From a virus, in IMG/VR virus record IMGVR_UViG_3300027841_000030, positions 1 to 40,811 of that record: a stretch of 40,811 bases of DNA; one strand, 5' to 3'. Within the stretch, counting starts at the first letter, position 1. Each line of letters opens with the position of its first letter. The notes beneath the pieces are model-generated. The model searched no databases, was not told the DNA's origin, and saw nothing but the letters and a program-made list of their open reading frames with translations. This document shows positions 8,941-16,900 of the stretch, in pieces. Made by a program: the position numbers and the translations under genes.

Positions 8941-9426
8941 CTATCCCTTATTAACTGGTAATATATTACTTCCTACACCGCCACCAACAATAAGCTTTGA
9001 TAGAGAGTTTCCTATCTTCTTATTCATGACAGCACTTACAGACCCATCCATGTAAGTGACTTCTACAGACCCAACTTTCTCGCTCTTTGTGGCTCTTACT
9101 AAATCCTCTAGGGGACCAGTACCAGCATCTACAGCTAGCGCAACCTCACACTGAGCATTAATTAATTGTTGTGGTATATCATCAGACGCAAAATAATAGC
9201 CATCAATATACACTTGGATGCGTGGCCATTGTAATGATTGGTCTTGTGTCTTCTTGACACCTTTATAATGCAACTGCTCTAGGTAATCCATAGCTTGTAT
9301 TAATAGTTGCTCAGCATCGCCAGTAACTGTAATACCCCTAGCTGCTGCATAGGCCGCAAAGTCTGTTGTAGATATATAGCTATTAGCATTGGTAACTATT
9401 GATCCTGTTTCTACTATCAGCGTCAT
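8941..9426 (-). CDS. Head-tail adaptor of the so-called DnaT-like family
   Basis: A 161-residue protein with the family pattern SYISTTDFAAYAAARG, then AEQLLIQAMDYLEQLHYKG, QSLQWPRIQVYIDG and IPQQLINAQCEVAL. Databases often name this group a putative DnaT-like ssDNA-binding protein, but its constant place after the major capsid gene shows it is a head-tail adaptor. The C-terminal part (KVGSVEVTYMDGS) is typical too. Confidence 0.8.
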   Translation of the reverse strand: MTLIVETGSIVTNANSYISTTDFAAYAAARGITVTGDAEQLLIQAMDYLEQLHYKGVKKTQDQSLQWPRIQVYIDGYYFASDDIPQQLINAQCEVALAVDAGTGPLEDLVRATKSEKVGSVEVTYMDGSVSAVMNKKIGNSLSKLIVGGGVGSNILPVNKG

Positions 9427-9467
9427 TGTGTTTAGCCTATTAAATATTGTATGTAAGCAATTCTATA

Positions 9468-9491
9468 ATAGCCCCTGTTACCAAGGGCTAT
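9468..9491 (-). promoter_or_regulatory. Hairpin between capsid and adaptor genes
   Basis: A 7-bp inverted repeat (ATAGCCC / GGGCTAT) with a ten-base loop in the 80-base gap after the major capsid stop. In the leftward RNA it is followed by TATAGAATT, too poor in U for a strong terminator. It may attenuate expression or protect the abundant capsid message. Confidence 0.45.
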
Positions 9492-9506
9492 GAAGACTAG
9501 CCTAAA

Positions 9507-10640
9507 TTAGCCCATGTGTATGCAAGCGAAGTCTGGTTTCCAAACTTTAACACCGTACAATGCGCCAATTTCAATCATTGCTTTTTGGAAGCCTTTGTAC
9601 ATAGCAAGTGTGAACACTAAGCCAGACCAAGGATCTTGTACGACCATACGGTCTACAGCAGCATCACCACCAAAAGGAATTGCGATTGGACGCATAGCAA
9701 TCTCAGCAGCAGCTTTGTGGAACACGATGTTACTTGTAGAAGATGCGTTAACAGATATTGCTAAGTTATCAGCAGCAGCTTCACGGATAGCAGAGTTAAT
9801 AGTAAAACTACCACCAGAAAGAGCAGTTGCAACAACATACTTGTAGTTACCAATAGTAACAACGTCACCAGCAAGAATAGTACCAGAACCAGTATCTACG
9901 GTTACAGTGGTTGCACCAACAGCTAAAGCACCATTAAGTAAGTAAGAAGCACCAGAACCGGCAGTTTTAGAAGCGATTTGGCCAGACTCTCTGATTTTCA
10001 TGCCATAAAGGTCTAATAAAACACCTTGACGTAATAGATCAGGAGAACCAGCTTCGTTAACTTTGTACAAGTTAGCTAAGTTGCGTAAGTTAACGCCAGC
10101 AGCAGTATTATATACAGCACTGATTTGACCATCATCAGGGCATCCGCGGTCTACTAATAGTCTACGAACGTTTGATAGGTCATTAAGGTTGGAAGCAAAA
10201 GGAGTGGTTCCAGCAGTACCGTAGCCCATACCAGCACCAACAGAAAGAGCAGCACCCAAATCAAGTTCCATTTTGTTAACAATTGCACGGAATGCTTGAA
10301 GGATTTGATCTCCGTAAACTGTTTGGAAGCCTGAACCATTGTCTAAATGCTTGATATCTTCACCAGTGTAAGGGATTTGGATAGAAGCATAAGTGTCAAG
10401 GGTCATTGTTTTGCTATCAACAGTTTGATCAGTACCTTCTGGTATGGTCATTGCTGGTGCATAAGTGGTGGATACAGTTTGTGCACGGGTTACGTGTGAC
10501 CTTAAGTAATCACCTTTAGCAGCGAATTGTGAACCGTTTGCGTTGATAGTTGCAGCTGGAATAAGTCCAACTAGTTCCCTGCCAACTCTGTCACGTGCTG
10601 CGTAAACATCAGGTGCCAGATATGTAAAAACGTTTGCCAT
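9507..10640 (-). CDS. Major capsid protein, P22 coat-like
   Basis: A 377-residue HK97-fold coat protein of the P22 gp5 type. It has an amino-terminal arm MANVFTYLAPDVYAARDRVG, the phrase DTYASIQIPYTGEDIKHLD, a conserved DRGCPDDGQISAVYN near 165, an inserted beta-domain around ALAVGATTVTVDTGSGT (about 235-290), and a C-terminal DRMVVQDPWSGLVFTLAMYK. Its codon use looks smoother than its neighbours, as expected for the most expressed gene. It is preceded by the scaffold gene and followed by connector genes. Confidence 0.9.
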   Translation of the reverse strand: MANVFTYLAPDVYAARDRVGRELVGLIPAATINANGSQFAAKGDYLRSHVTRAQTVSTTYAPAMTIPEGTDQTVDSKTMTLDTYASIQIPYTGEDIKHLDNGSGFQTVYGDQILQAFRAIVNKMELDLGAALSVGAGMGYGTAGTTPFASNLNDLSNVRRLLVDRGCPDDGQISAVYNTAAGVNLRNLANLYKVNEAGSPDLLRQGVLLDLYGMKIRESGQIASKTAGSGASYLLNGALAVGATTVTVDTGSGTILAGDVVTIGNYKYVVATALSGGSFTINSAIREAAADNLAISVNASSTSNIVFHKAAAEIAMRPIAIPFGGDAAVDRMVVQDPWSGLVFTLAMYKGFQKAMIEIGALYGVKVWKPDFACIHMG

Positions 10641-10662
10641 TTTATATTTTTCCTATTGGTTA

Positions 10663-11316
10663 TTAATCTACTAGTTTGCCGCCTTTGGCAAAAAATTGTC
10701 CTCGGTCATATTGACTTAGATTTTCAAAGTCTGATCGAGATATTGTTTTTGTTTCTGCTGGCGCACCGCGCGCATTTCCTGGAGCACTTCCACCACTGGC
10801 TTTAGATTGTTTCAACAGGCTTTGATATTTGTTATTAGTAGCAAATTGATTCTTAACATCTAGTATGACATCGTCACTCAATGACCCGTCATCCTCTGCT
10901 AATGCTTCTAATTTACGCATAACAAAATCACTTAACAGCTCTACATTAGCACCTTCAGCAAGTTCATTGCTTATTTTTAATGCAGAGATTTGTATTCTTT
11001 CTTTCTTATTATTATTTTTTAAATCTGCTATTTGTTTTGCTAGAGAGTCTTTTTCTTCTTTAGCTGTTTTCCATAGCTTTTCATACTCGCCATCTTTCAG
11101 GGCTTTTTCATCAGCTATTCTTTGAGCTTCAGCAGCTGCTTGCATTCGTTCGGCTTTAGCTTGCTTAGTCTCTGACAATAATTCTTGGTTCTTTTTTACA
11201 AGACCTGGGAGCTTTTCAATGCTCTCTTTGTTAGCCTCGTAAAACGCTTTATAATCTATTTCCGGTGTTTCTGACTGTTGTTCAACCACTGGTTGTTCAT
11301 TCATCACTTCTGACAT
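10663..11316 (-). CDS. Capsid scaffold protein
   Basis: A 217-residue, highly charged, mostly helical protein lying directly before the capsid gene. A long coiled coil (about residues 40-125, with AAAEAQRIADEKALKDGEYE) follows an acidic amino end. The tail is Gly/Ala/Pro-rich (GGSAPGNARGAPAE) and then basic. This is the normal make-up of scaffold proteins that guide procapsid assembly. The frame extends two codons further (to 11322), but the second methionine has the better spacing. Confidence 0.75.
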   Translation of the reverse strand: MSEVMNEQPVVEQQSETPEIDYKAFYEANKESIEKLPGLVKKNQELLSETKQAKAERMQAAAEAQRIADEKALKDGEYEKLWKTAKEEKDSLAKQIADLKNNNKKERIQISALKISNELAEGANVELLSDFVMRKLEALAEDDGSLSDDVILDVKNQFATNNKYQSLLKQSKASGGSAPGNARGAPAETKTISRSDFENLSQYDRGQFFAKGGKLVD

Positions 11317-11464
11317 TATCATTACCCTCTGGGTTATATTTAAGATCTAACGCTATTAGATCCTCTATGCTATAGGCTCCGTTTCCTAGCCTATCATTAT
11401 TGACATACTCGTCAATAAATTCTTTTGGTTGCTGTCTAAGCCAATCGACTAATTTCTTTTTCAT
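11297..11464 (-). CDS. Small hypothetical protein in the head operon
   Basis: A 55-residue protein starting MKKKLVDWLRQQPKEFIDEY. The ATG at 11464 overlaps the stop of the Mu F-like gene in an ATGA, which decides this start over an upstream methionine. Its end overlaps the scaffold gene start by about 20 bases. No family recognised; helical and acidic. Confidence 0.6.
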   Translation of the reverse strand: MKKKLVDWLRQQPKEFIDEYVNNDRLGNGAYSIEDLIALDLKYNPEGNDNVRSDE

Positions 11465-12180
11465 TCTACAATTATCCAAGTGCATCGGCAGTTTGCATGA
11501 GCTGGTATTTCATCAGTTATATCATTTTCATCAAATACCTGGCCATCCATCTCGTCACAGAACGGGCATGTAGCCTCGTCCAGTATTGCACTCCATTCAA
11601 CATGTCTATTGTTCTTTGACGCCACTCTTTGTCTAGCTAAGTTAGCACCTGCTATAATAGCAACGCCAGCTAAAGCAAGATTTTGCACTGTAAAAAGTCC
11701 ATTAACTGTATCACTAACTTTCTTTTGTGCTACATCGGCATCGGTGCCTTCCACTTCCACATCTTTAGCAATCTGTACTAGCTGCTTAACCTTTGCATCA
11801 ACAAACAATTGATATGTGTCTAATATTGTTGCAGGCTTTCTATTCAAACTAACACTAACCGGTGTCACAGTTATAAGCTCTACTATTTCTTTATTAGTAG
11901 GCTTCTTTATCTTAACGCCTTTACTATATTGTTGTAACTTTTTAGTGCTATACCCTGCTTCGTATAGAGCTAATTCTTCAATAAGCTTTAATGCTTCTAC
12001 AGGTATGCCACCCATAACCATTGTTAGCTTGTTTCTAAGACCTCTATAATCACCGCTATCTATAGCTTGTTTTGTTATTCTTTCTGCTTCTTTCAGACCG
12101 TGACGTGTTTTATTTGCCTGGGTTTTAATCAGCCGCATCAATAGGATTTGGTGTCGTAGCAACTCGTTGCGCAGTGACAT
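11461..12180 (-). CDS. Mu F-like minor head protein
   Basis: A 239-residue protein. The C-terminal region has the signature of the Mu F/SPP1 gp7 head morphogenesis domain: EWSAILDEATCPFCDEMDG followed by PAHANCRCTWI, with the Cys-x-x-Cys and Cys-x-Cys pairs. The amino half is helical. It overlaps the end of the portal gene by 56 bases in another frame. A later methionine at 12138 would shorten the overlap. These proteins are carried in a few copies per procapsid and bind the portal. Confidence 0.8.
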   Translation of the reverse strand: MSLRNELLRHQILLMRLIKTQANKTRHGLKEAERITKQAIDSGDYRGLRNKLTMVMGGIPVEALKLIEELALYEAGYSTKKLQQYSKGVKIKKPTNKEIVELITVTPVSVSLNRKPATILDTYQLFVDAKVKQLVQIAKDVEVEGTDADVAQKKVSDTVNGLFTVQNLALAGVAIIAGANLARQRVASKNNRHVEWSAILDEATCPFCDEMDGQVFDENDITDEIPAHANCRCTWIIVE

Positions 12181-13531
12181 TCTCGGCCCCCATTAATGGA
12201 TCGTTTTGTTCAACTTCTGCATCAATCATATCATCGGTTTTCATCGGGTCAATCCACCCTGTACGTCTACCGTAGTCTCTAATATCTTCTTTACCGATAA
12301 CGCCTCTATCTAACAGCATTATTTGTTGAATAATTAGATTTGGATCTGCTGTTGGTTCAAAAAATTCTTCGTTAAGCTCGTATTCTACAAGCTCAGGATC
12401 TGCATCCATAAAAGCACATTGTATTTTAAGGCAAGCTTCAATAGCCCACTGCACGTTCTTTGATAGTACATATAACGCACTATTTTGTGACCCGTAACGT
12501 ATTCTAGCACCCTCTGCTGTCTCTCTAGTGCCTTGAGCACCTTCGATGAGCTTAGCCCCAATAGCAGCTGCTTGTTCGATTAAGTCTTTCATGATTTGTG
12601 ATACTAATTGGTTAGGAGATGCTTGTATAATATCAAGCCTACCACCTTTGGTAATCACCATCTTTCTAGAGCCTACAACCATTGATTGGTTGTTTGCTTT
12701 AAATTCTTCTTCTGTAGTTTCGCCCACATCCAAGTGATATGTAGGTTGTCCGCAAATCCAAGAGCTTTCAATTAAGTCAGCGCTGCATCTATAATGTCCT
12801 AAATTGACGATGGATATATCATACAAAGGTTGAGCATCAACTATTGGATCGTTATTACTAGAGCCGATAAAAACAAAAGGTATGTAATTTAATGGCCTGC
12901 CTTGTGCATCAACTACAGGTATTACATCAACTAAATCTTCGTCTTCATTATATATTTCTTGATAATAAACATCATTATTGTCTAGACGTAATACACGATA
13001 TTGCTTTTTAACATCTTGGTTAAATGGGTTTTCTGGGTCTTCGTTAACGATGGATTCTGCTAATACAATTAGCCATGGCATAACAACACCGCCCACCATT
13101 CTAGTTTTCCAGTTGATTATAGCTTCAGGAGCGTAAGGCTTAATAAAGCCTTTTTTAGCTTCGTTATTATAATCGTTTAATAAGCCATATCTACCTAAAC
13201 TAATAGTTTCACTTATTGTATGCTGGCTAAACTGATAGAGATTAATTCCTGACCCTGTAGCATCGTCTAATAGATATTGTAGCTCTGGTGGTAGATCAAC
13301 TTCAGGAGGTTTTCTAAAAACAAGCCCTGTTAATCCATCTCTAGTAAGCTTCGTAAAATTAGTCAATATAGCATCTGACCGATATTGCTTACTTCTTTCC
13401 AAATCGTTTACATCTGGGTTTCGTATCATTGACTGAGCATTATTATTAATAATAGCTCTAATCAATTCCCAGCGTTTTACGCTCTCGCTGTATTCAGGAT
13501 GTAGTGTACTAACACTAGGCTTTTTAGACAT
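12125..13531 (-). CDS. Portal protein, DUF4055 type
   Basis: A 468-residue protein directly after the large terminase. Hallmarks of the DUF4055 portal group are visible: LHPEYSESVKRWELIRAII near the start, TRDGLTGLVFRKPPE at 63-77, the phrase IPFVFIGSSNNDP, LGHYRCSADLIESSWICGQP near 255, and RETAEGARIRYGSQNSAL near 345. It forms the dodecameric DNA gate at one capsid vertex. Confidence 0.85.
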   Translation of the reverse strand: MSKKPSVSTLHPEYSESVKRWELIRAIINNNAQSMIRNPDVNDLERSKQYRSDAILTNFTKLTRDGLTGLVFRKPPEVDLPPELQYLLDDATGSGINLYQFSQHTISETISLGRYGLLNDYNNEAKKGFIKPYAPEAIINWKTRMVGGVVMPWLIVLAESIVNEDPENPFNQDVKKQYRVLRLDNNDVYYQEIYNEDEDLVDVIPVVDAQGRPLNYIPFVFIGSSNNDPIVDAQPLYDISIVNLGHYRCSADLIESSWICGQPTYHLDVGETTEEEFKANNQSMVVGSRKMVITKGGRLDIIQASPNQLVSQIMKDLIEQAAAIGAKLIEGAQGTRETAEGARIRYGSQNSALYVLSKNVQWAIEACLKIQCAFMDADPELVEYELNEEFFEPTADPNLIIQQIMLLDRGVIGKEDIRDYGRRTGWIDPMKTDDMIDAEVEQNDPLMGAENVTAQRVATTPNPIDAAD

Positions 13532-13533
13532 TT

Positions 13534-14874
13534 TTATTCAATTCTCTTTTGCGCAAAGGAGTAATCAACTTTGAATAGCCTCGGGCGTATTCCCATCTCA
13601 TAAACTATTGGGTATGTGGTAGCGTCATTGCTATGGTCATAGCCACTTTTTTTATCTGGTTTACCGTCTTTATTAAATGCTTGGTTAATTAAGCATCTGC
13701 TAACTGTAGGACATTTACGTTGATTTATAAACAGCTTGCCTTGCATAAAAGCGTTATTTGTGGCAGCTATTCTATCCTCAACTGGGGCATTCTTATTCTT
13801 ACTAAATGCTCTTATTGTATATCCTTTAGCTTCAAGCTCTGCTATAGCTGACTTAGATGCGCTATTAGCATTATTCCTATTGCCTCCGGTGGAGTCAGGA
13901 TACATCGTTACGTGATGTCCTTTTGAGGCATATCTATCATATATAAGACAAGCAAGTGTATGAGAGTCTCTCACACCAACCATTTCATCCACCGCATGCC
14001 ACTCTTTCCCACCGTTACGTCTAACGTATATAGTGGCAGCAGTGTTTTCTACGTTAAAGTCACAGCCTATATATAAGTTTTCTCCAGGCCTAACTTCTTC
14101 AATACTGTCGTGCAGCTTAACATCGTAGTTATAATATACTGCTAAGCTTTGCATATTTACAAACTCACCGTTTAAATAAGCATCAGCAATATGTGCTGGA
14201 TAACGGTCTCTAATACTCTGTAAATACTTTTTAGTCACTGTAGGATTATCTGCTGTCCTACCTCTAACTAATCTATAATCTGTATTAGGAGCAAGCTCCC
14301 AATTCTTATAGCAAAAATTATAGCCTTCAGGTGTCGTAAAGGATATTGTCTTATTCATACAAACTAATTTACCGGTTTCTTCCTCTATAACCCTGTAATC
14401 TTCTGGTACATCTTCAGGCTGTTGCCTATTACGCATTACAATACCACGATACACTTCATCAGCCTTAGCTTCTGGGAGCGTATCAAGCTCATCTATAAGA
14501 GCCGCGTAGCTTTGGTATCCAACAAAACTTGATGGATTATCCATAGGCTTAAAAAATATATCGCCACAATTAGGTGTTTCTATTTTTATCACGTTTTCGT
14601 GGTTATTAAATCCTTTATGCTTAATTTTAAATCTATCAAGCCATAGCAGGATGTTTGGTACTTCAATTGTTCTAATATGATGATGCTCAGGAGCATATAC
14701 ATATATGTTAGCGTCTTTGCTGTGTTGCACAAGCATTGTAGCAACAAGTCCTAACAAATAACTCTTACCGCAACCGGGACCACCTACAAACAGAGGATTG
14801 TCACAATCCTTAGCCATAACTAAGTCAATAAAATCTGCTTGGCTTTTGGTCAAGCTTATTTTTAATTCTGACAT
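13534..14874 (-). CDS. terL: Terminase large subunit
   Basis: A 446-residue packaging motor. The ATPase half has Walker A GGPGCGKS at residue 31, Walker B ALIDELDT near 125 and a coupling TTPEG near 180. The nuclease half has GCDFNVENTAATIY (first catalytic Asp), YPDSTGGNRN (second) and DHSNDATTY (last). Its length is normal for the Terminase_6 group. It overlaps the small subunit stop by one base. Confidence 0.92.
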   Translation of the reverse strand: MSELKISLTKSQADFIDLVMAKDCDNPLFVGGPGCGKSYLLGLVATMLVQHSKDANIYVYAPEHHHIRTIEVPNILLWLDRFKIKHKGFNNHENVIKIETPNCGDIFFKPMDNPSSFVGYQSYAALIDELDTLPEAKADEVYRGIVMRNRQQPEDVPEDYRVIEEETGKLVCMNKTISFTTPEGYNFCYKNWELAPNTDYRLVRGRTADNPTVTKKYLQSIRDRYPAHIADAYLNGEFVNMQSLAVYYNYDVKLHDSIEEVRPGENLYIGCDFNVENTAATIYVRRNGGKEWHAVDEMVGVRDSHTLACLIYDRYASKGHHVTMYPDSTGGNRNNANSASKSAIAELEAKGYTIRAFSKNKNAPVEDRIAATNNAFMQGKLFINQRKCPTVSRCLINQAFNKDGKPDKKSGYDHSNDATTYPIVYEMGIRPRLFKVDYSFAQKRIE

Positions 14875-15266
14875 CAGTCTTCCTGTTCGATTACGATGCC
14901 CTCACTAATCATTAATTTAGGCGACTCAATACGTTCAATGCGTATTGTTGTAATTTGTTCGTTGTGTGTGTGCTCGTGTTCCACTTTATCAACATATCCG
15001 GCTTCATTCTTAAGAGCTAGGTTGATGCAGGCTGCGTTTCCTGCTGACACACCAGATGCTACATCTCTTTGTAGCTTACGCCACCACGCCGTCTTATCTT
15101 GTTCACCAATTTCATGTGCGTGTGCAAATGCTGGGATGGTTTTAACCCAATTGTAATATGTGGTGCGAGTAATGTTCCATAGCGTACACACTTCTTCAAC
15201 ACTACTGCCATCTTTACGCAGTCCTTTAAGGAGCTGCTTTGCAAATCTAGGTCTGTATTTAGACAT
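14874..15266 (-). CDS. terS: Terminase small subunit
   Basis: A 130-residue protein with an amino-terminal helix-turn-helix (VEEVCTLWNITRTTYYNWVK) and a central helical oligomerisation region ending LALKNEAGYVDKVEHEHTHN. This pattern is common to small terminases that start with a resolvase-like HTH. It lies directly before the large subunit. It should recognise the packaging start on phage DNA. Confidence 0.85.
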   Translation of the reverse strand: MSKYRPRFAKQLLKGLRKDGSSVEEVCTLWNITRTTYYNWVKTIPAFAHAHEIGEQDKTAWWRKLQRDVASGVSAGNAACINLALKNEAGYVDKVEHEHTHNEQITTIRIERIESPKLMISEGIVIEQED

Positions 15267-15493
15267 TATTTATCTGCTAATTTATGCAACATGTCTTTGA
15301 TGTCACGTATGTCTATAGAGACATATTTAAAATCTGTTTTAATTTCAATAATTATTTTTTGCATCTCATTACTCTCTTCTTCTAGGCGTTCGATGCGCTG
15401 TTCGTGTTTTTTATACATATGCCAAGCCATTGTACAAATAACTGTCAATAATGGCAATATGCCATATTTGATAAAATCGCCTAGTAAGTCCAC
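15266..15493 (-). CDS. Small membrane protein with coiled coil, possible lysis accessory
   Basis: A 75-residue protein if begun at the GTG at 15493, which lies four bases after the holin stop and about nine bases from a GGAAG. An upstream ATG at 15538 would overlap the holin gene more. One membrane segment (FIKYGILPLLTVICTMAWHM) is followed by a charged coiled coil (RIERLEEESNEM ... IRDIKDMLHKL). The shape fits XhlA-like or spanin-like accessory proteins. Next to the holin-like gene a lysis role is reasonable but unproven. Confidence 0.5.
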   Translation of the reverse strand: MDLLGDFIKYGILPLLTVICTMAWHMYKKHEQRIERLEEESNEMQKIIIEIKTDFKYVSIDIRDIKDMLHKLADK

Positions 15494-15497
15494 AGGA

Positions 15498-16124
15498 TTA
15501 TTCTTCCATTGATGATTTTGCCGCTGCAAGTATCGCATCCCACTGTTCCTGAGTCATACCCTGCTTAAACAATGTTTTTCTTAAATTATCGGCTAAAGCC
15601 TTCTCGTTTATAGCTGCTTTAACAGCTAATTTCTGTAGCTTATATGGGCGTTTATCCTTGAAGAATTCTGTTAGATTGCTAAATATATTAGCAACAACAG
15701 GAGCACCCACTTGTATACCCCAAACAGTGAACATAATGGTTACAATGCTGGAAACATACCACTCAGGCATTGAGCCTAAGTTTTCAAACAATATTTTAGC
15801 GTAGCTTGGAGCTACAACACCTAAAGCAAAAGGACAAAACCAAACGCAGAAAGTGAAATATTTAAAATAACTTCCGGTGCTTTCAACAATAGTTTTATTT
15901 AATTCAAATTGAGCTTTAGCTGCCTCAGATGCATATTGCATTTGCTTATTCTGAACTTCGAGTTGGTAGTCAAGTTTCTTAACTTCCATCTCTTGTTTTT
16001 TCTTGTAGTAGTCGCCAATAAGTCCGGGCAAATTTCCTAACAAGCCAAATAACAAAGTCCAAGGCACAATATTTCCCACAAAGAGAAGGCACTTAAAAAC
16101 AACAAGGAGGGGATATTCTAACAC
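15498..16124 (-). CDS. Holin-like membrane protein (three membrane segments)
   Basis: A 208-residue protein with a hydrophobic amino segment (residues 4-34), a charged helix (YYKKKQEMEVKKLDYQLEVQ), then two further membrane segments at about 87-110 and 124-145. The end is amphipathic (MTQEQWDAILAAAKSSMEE). This matches the 3-TM holin group (GTA holin type). It is the first gene of the late operon. No ATG is available: the frame begins at a GTG at 16124 without a clear ribosome-binding site, so the exact start is uncertain. Confidence 0.65.
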   Translation of the reverse strand: MLEYPLLVVFKCLLFVGNIVPWTLLFGLLGNLPGLIGDYYKKKQEMEVKKLDYQLEVQNKQMQYASEAAKAQFELNKTIVESTGSYFKYFTFCVWFCPFALGVVAPSYAKILFENLGSMPEWYVSSIVTIMFTVWGIQVGAPVVANIFSNLTEFFKDKRPYKLQKLAVKAAINEKALADNLRKTLFKQGMTQEQWDAILAAAKSSMEE

Positions 16125-16168
16125 AAGCGGTTGAGTAATATCTGTTGCTAAGTGCCTATTAATTCAAC

Positions 16169-16186
16169 GGGCAATATTTCTTGCCC
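16169..16186 (-). promoter_or_regulatory. 5' leader hairpin of the late transcript
   Basis: A perfect 6-bp inverted repeat GGGCAA / TTGCCC with a six-base loop. It lies within a few bases of the predicted start of the leftward transcript, so it would cap the late mRNA and could protect its 5' end. Confidence 0.5.
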
Positions 16187-16195
16187 TATATATTA

Positions 16196-16224
16196 ATTAT
16201 ATCATCATACAACATGTATGTCAA
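16196..16224 (-). promoter_or_regulatory. Late-operon sigma-70 promoter, perfect consensus
   Basis: Read leftward, TTGACA (16224-16219) and TATAAT (16201-16196) are separated by exactly 17 bases. Both hexamers are perfect. Transcription should begin near 16189 and run into the holin, terminase and structural genes. No UP element or operator palindrome overlaps it directly, but ACAAT/ATTGT palindromes lie just upstream. Confidence 0.85.
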
Positions 16225-16264
16225 TAGCTAAAAGCTAATTAAATCACAATATGTATTAATATTT

Positions 16265-16285
16265 ACAATATTGTTACAATTGTAA
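16265..16285. promoter_or_regulatory. Paired ACAAT/ATTGT palindromes, candidate operators
   Basis: ACAATATTGT (16265-16274) abuts the 12-bp perfect palindrome TTACAATTGTAA (16274-16285). They lie between the leftward late promoter and the rightward promoter at 16357. The core ACAATTGT recurs twice around the promoter at 19313-19341. This suggests a shared DNA-binding regulator, which I could not identify in the window. Confidence 0.45.
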
Positions 16286-16356
16286 TTTAATATAATACTA
16301 ACAATAATTTACATAGTGTTTCAATGCAACAGAAGCCCCGAAAGCGTATGTTGCTA

Positions 16357-16385
16357 TTGACAACACGTTTTTATTATGCTATTTT
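16357..16385 (+). promoter_or_regulatory. Rightward sigma-70 promoter with extended -10
   Basis: TTGACA (16357-16362), a 17-base spacer, then TATTTT (16380-16385) preceded by TG at -15/-14 (TGC-TATTTT). The transcript would start near 16392, at the edge of the A+T tract, and read through the paired hairpins at 16595-16669. Confidence 0.65.
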
Positions 16386-16594
16386 AGTAATACTAGTACT
16401 AGTACTATAGTACTAAGTACTAAGTAATAATATATATATTATTAAATATATATATATTATTACGTATATAATATATAATATATTATTATAAATATATTAT
16501 ATATTAGTACTAAGTATTAGTAATATTATATTTATTAATAATATAATATTACGTATACAATATATTTTTATTTAAGTAAAAATATATTAATATT
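16386..16594. other. A+T tract with palindromes, candidate replication origin
   Basis: About 209 bases with almost no G or C apart from short AGTACT-type steps. It contains tandem TAGTACTA units (16386-16425), a perfect 11-bp inverted repeat (16521-16531 / 16541-16551), and the direct repeat ATTACGTATA at 16459-16468 and 16548-16557. It sits between divergent transcription units, as expected for an easily melted origin. No gene is visible from 16225 to 17180. Origin function is inference. Confidence 0.45.
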
Positions 16595-16632
16595 ATGTGT
16601 AATACACAAATAAGCTACAGTGTATTACACAT
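16595..16632. repeat. 13-bp inverted repeat with AAATAAGCT loop (hairpin 1)
   Basis: Perfect arms ATGTGTAATACAC and GTGTATTACACAT flank a 12-base loop beginning AAATAAGCT. Each arm is itself nearly palindromic (GTGTAATACAC, GTGTATTACAC) with centres 23 bases apart, so it could also be a pair of operator sites. The loop sequence is repeated in the next hairpin. Confidence 0.6.
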
Positions 16633-16637
16633 GTACA

Positions 16638-16669
16638 ATGCTTCCGGCAAATAAGCTTCCCGGAAGCAT
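16638..16669. repeat. 10-bp inverted repeat with the same loop (hairpin 2)
   Basis: Perfect arms ATGCTTCCGG and CCGGAAGCAT around a 12-base loop CAAATAAGCTTC. The arms are unrelated to hairpin 1, yet CAAATAAGCT is identical in both (16607-16616 and 16648-16657). There is no T-run after it, so it is not a simple terminator. Confidence 0.6.
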
Positions 16670-16765
16670 ATATTACGCCATTTATTATTATTTAATAAAT
16701 GTTGTCCTAGAAATGCTATTATAAATCTTGTTAAAGGCACTAAATTTGCTCTCTACGAGGTTTTT

Positions 16766-16819
16766 ACCCTCTTGCCTATGCAAGGGTAGCTTAAAAGTAT
16801 TTGCGTGTCTTGTACACGC
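16766..16819. repeat. Two small hairpins upstream of the early promoter
   Basis: The first has the stem CTTGC-CTAT-GCAAG (16771-16784), extended by ACC/GGT. The second, at 16803-16819, has the perfect arms GCGTGT and ACACGC around CTTGT. A small palindrome CTTAAATTAAG follows. None is followed by a T-run. The role is unknown: they could be processing or terminator-like elements of transcripts arriving from the left. Confidence 0.4.
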
Positions 16820-16863
16820 CTTAAATTAAGCCTAAATATTTTTAATTTATTTTCATTATTTCC

Positions 16864-16891
16864 TTGCTTTTTTCTGCACATGTGTTATACT
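16864..16891 (+). promoter_or_regulatory. Early promoter for the structured RNA and small genes
   Basis: TTGCTT (16864-16869), a 16-base spacer and TATACT (16886-16891) preceded by TG at the extended -10 position (TGT-TATACT). The predicted start is near 16898, immediately before the first helix of the structured region at 16901. It probably drives the RNA and the genes from 17181 onward. Confidence 0.7.
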
Positions 16892-16900
16892 TGAAAGTAA

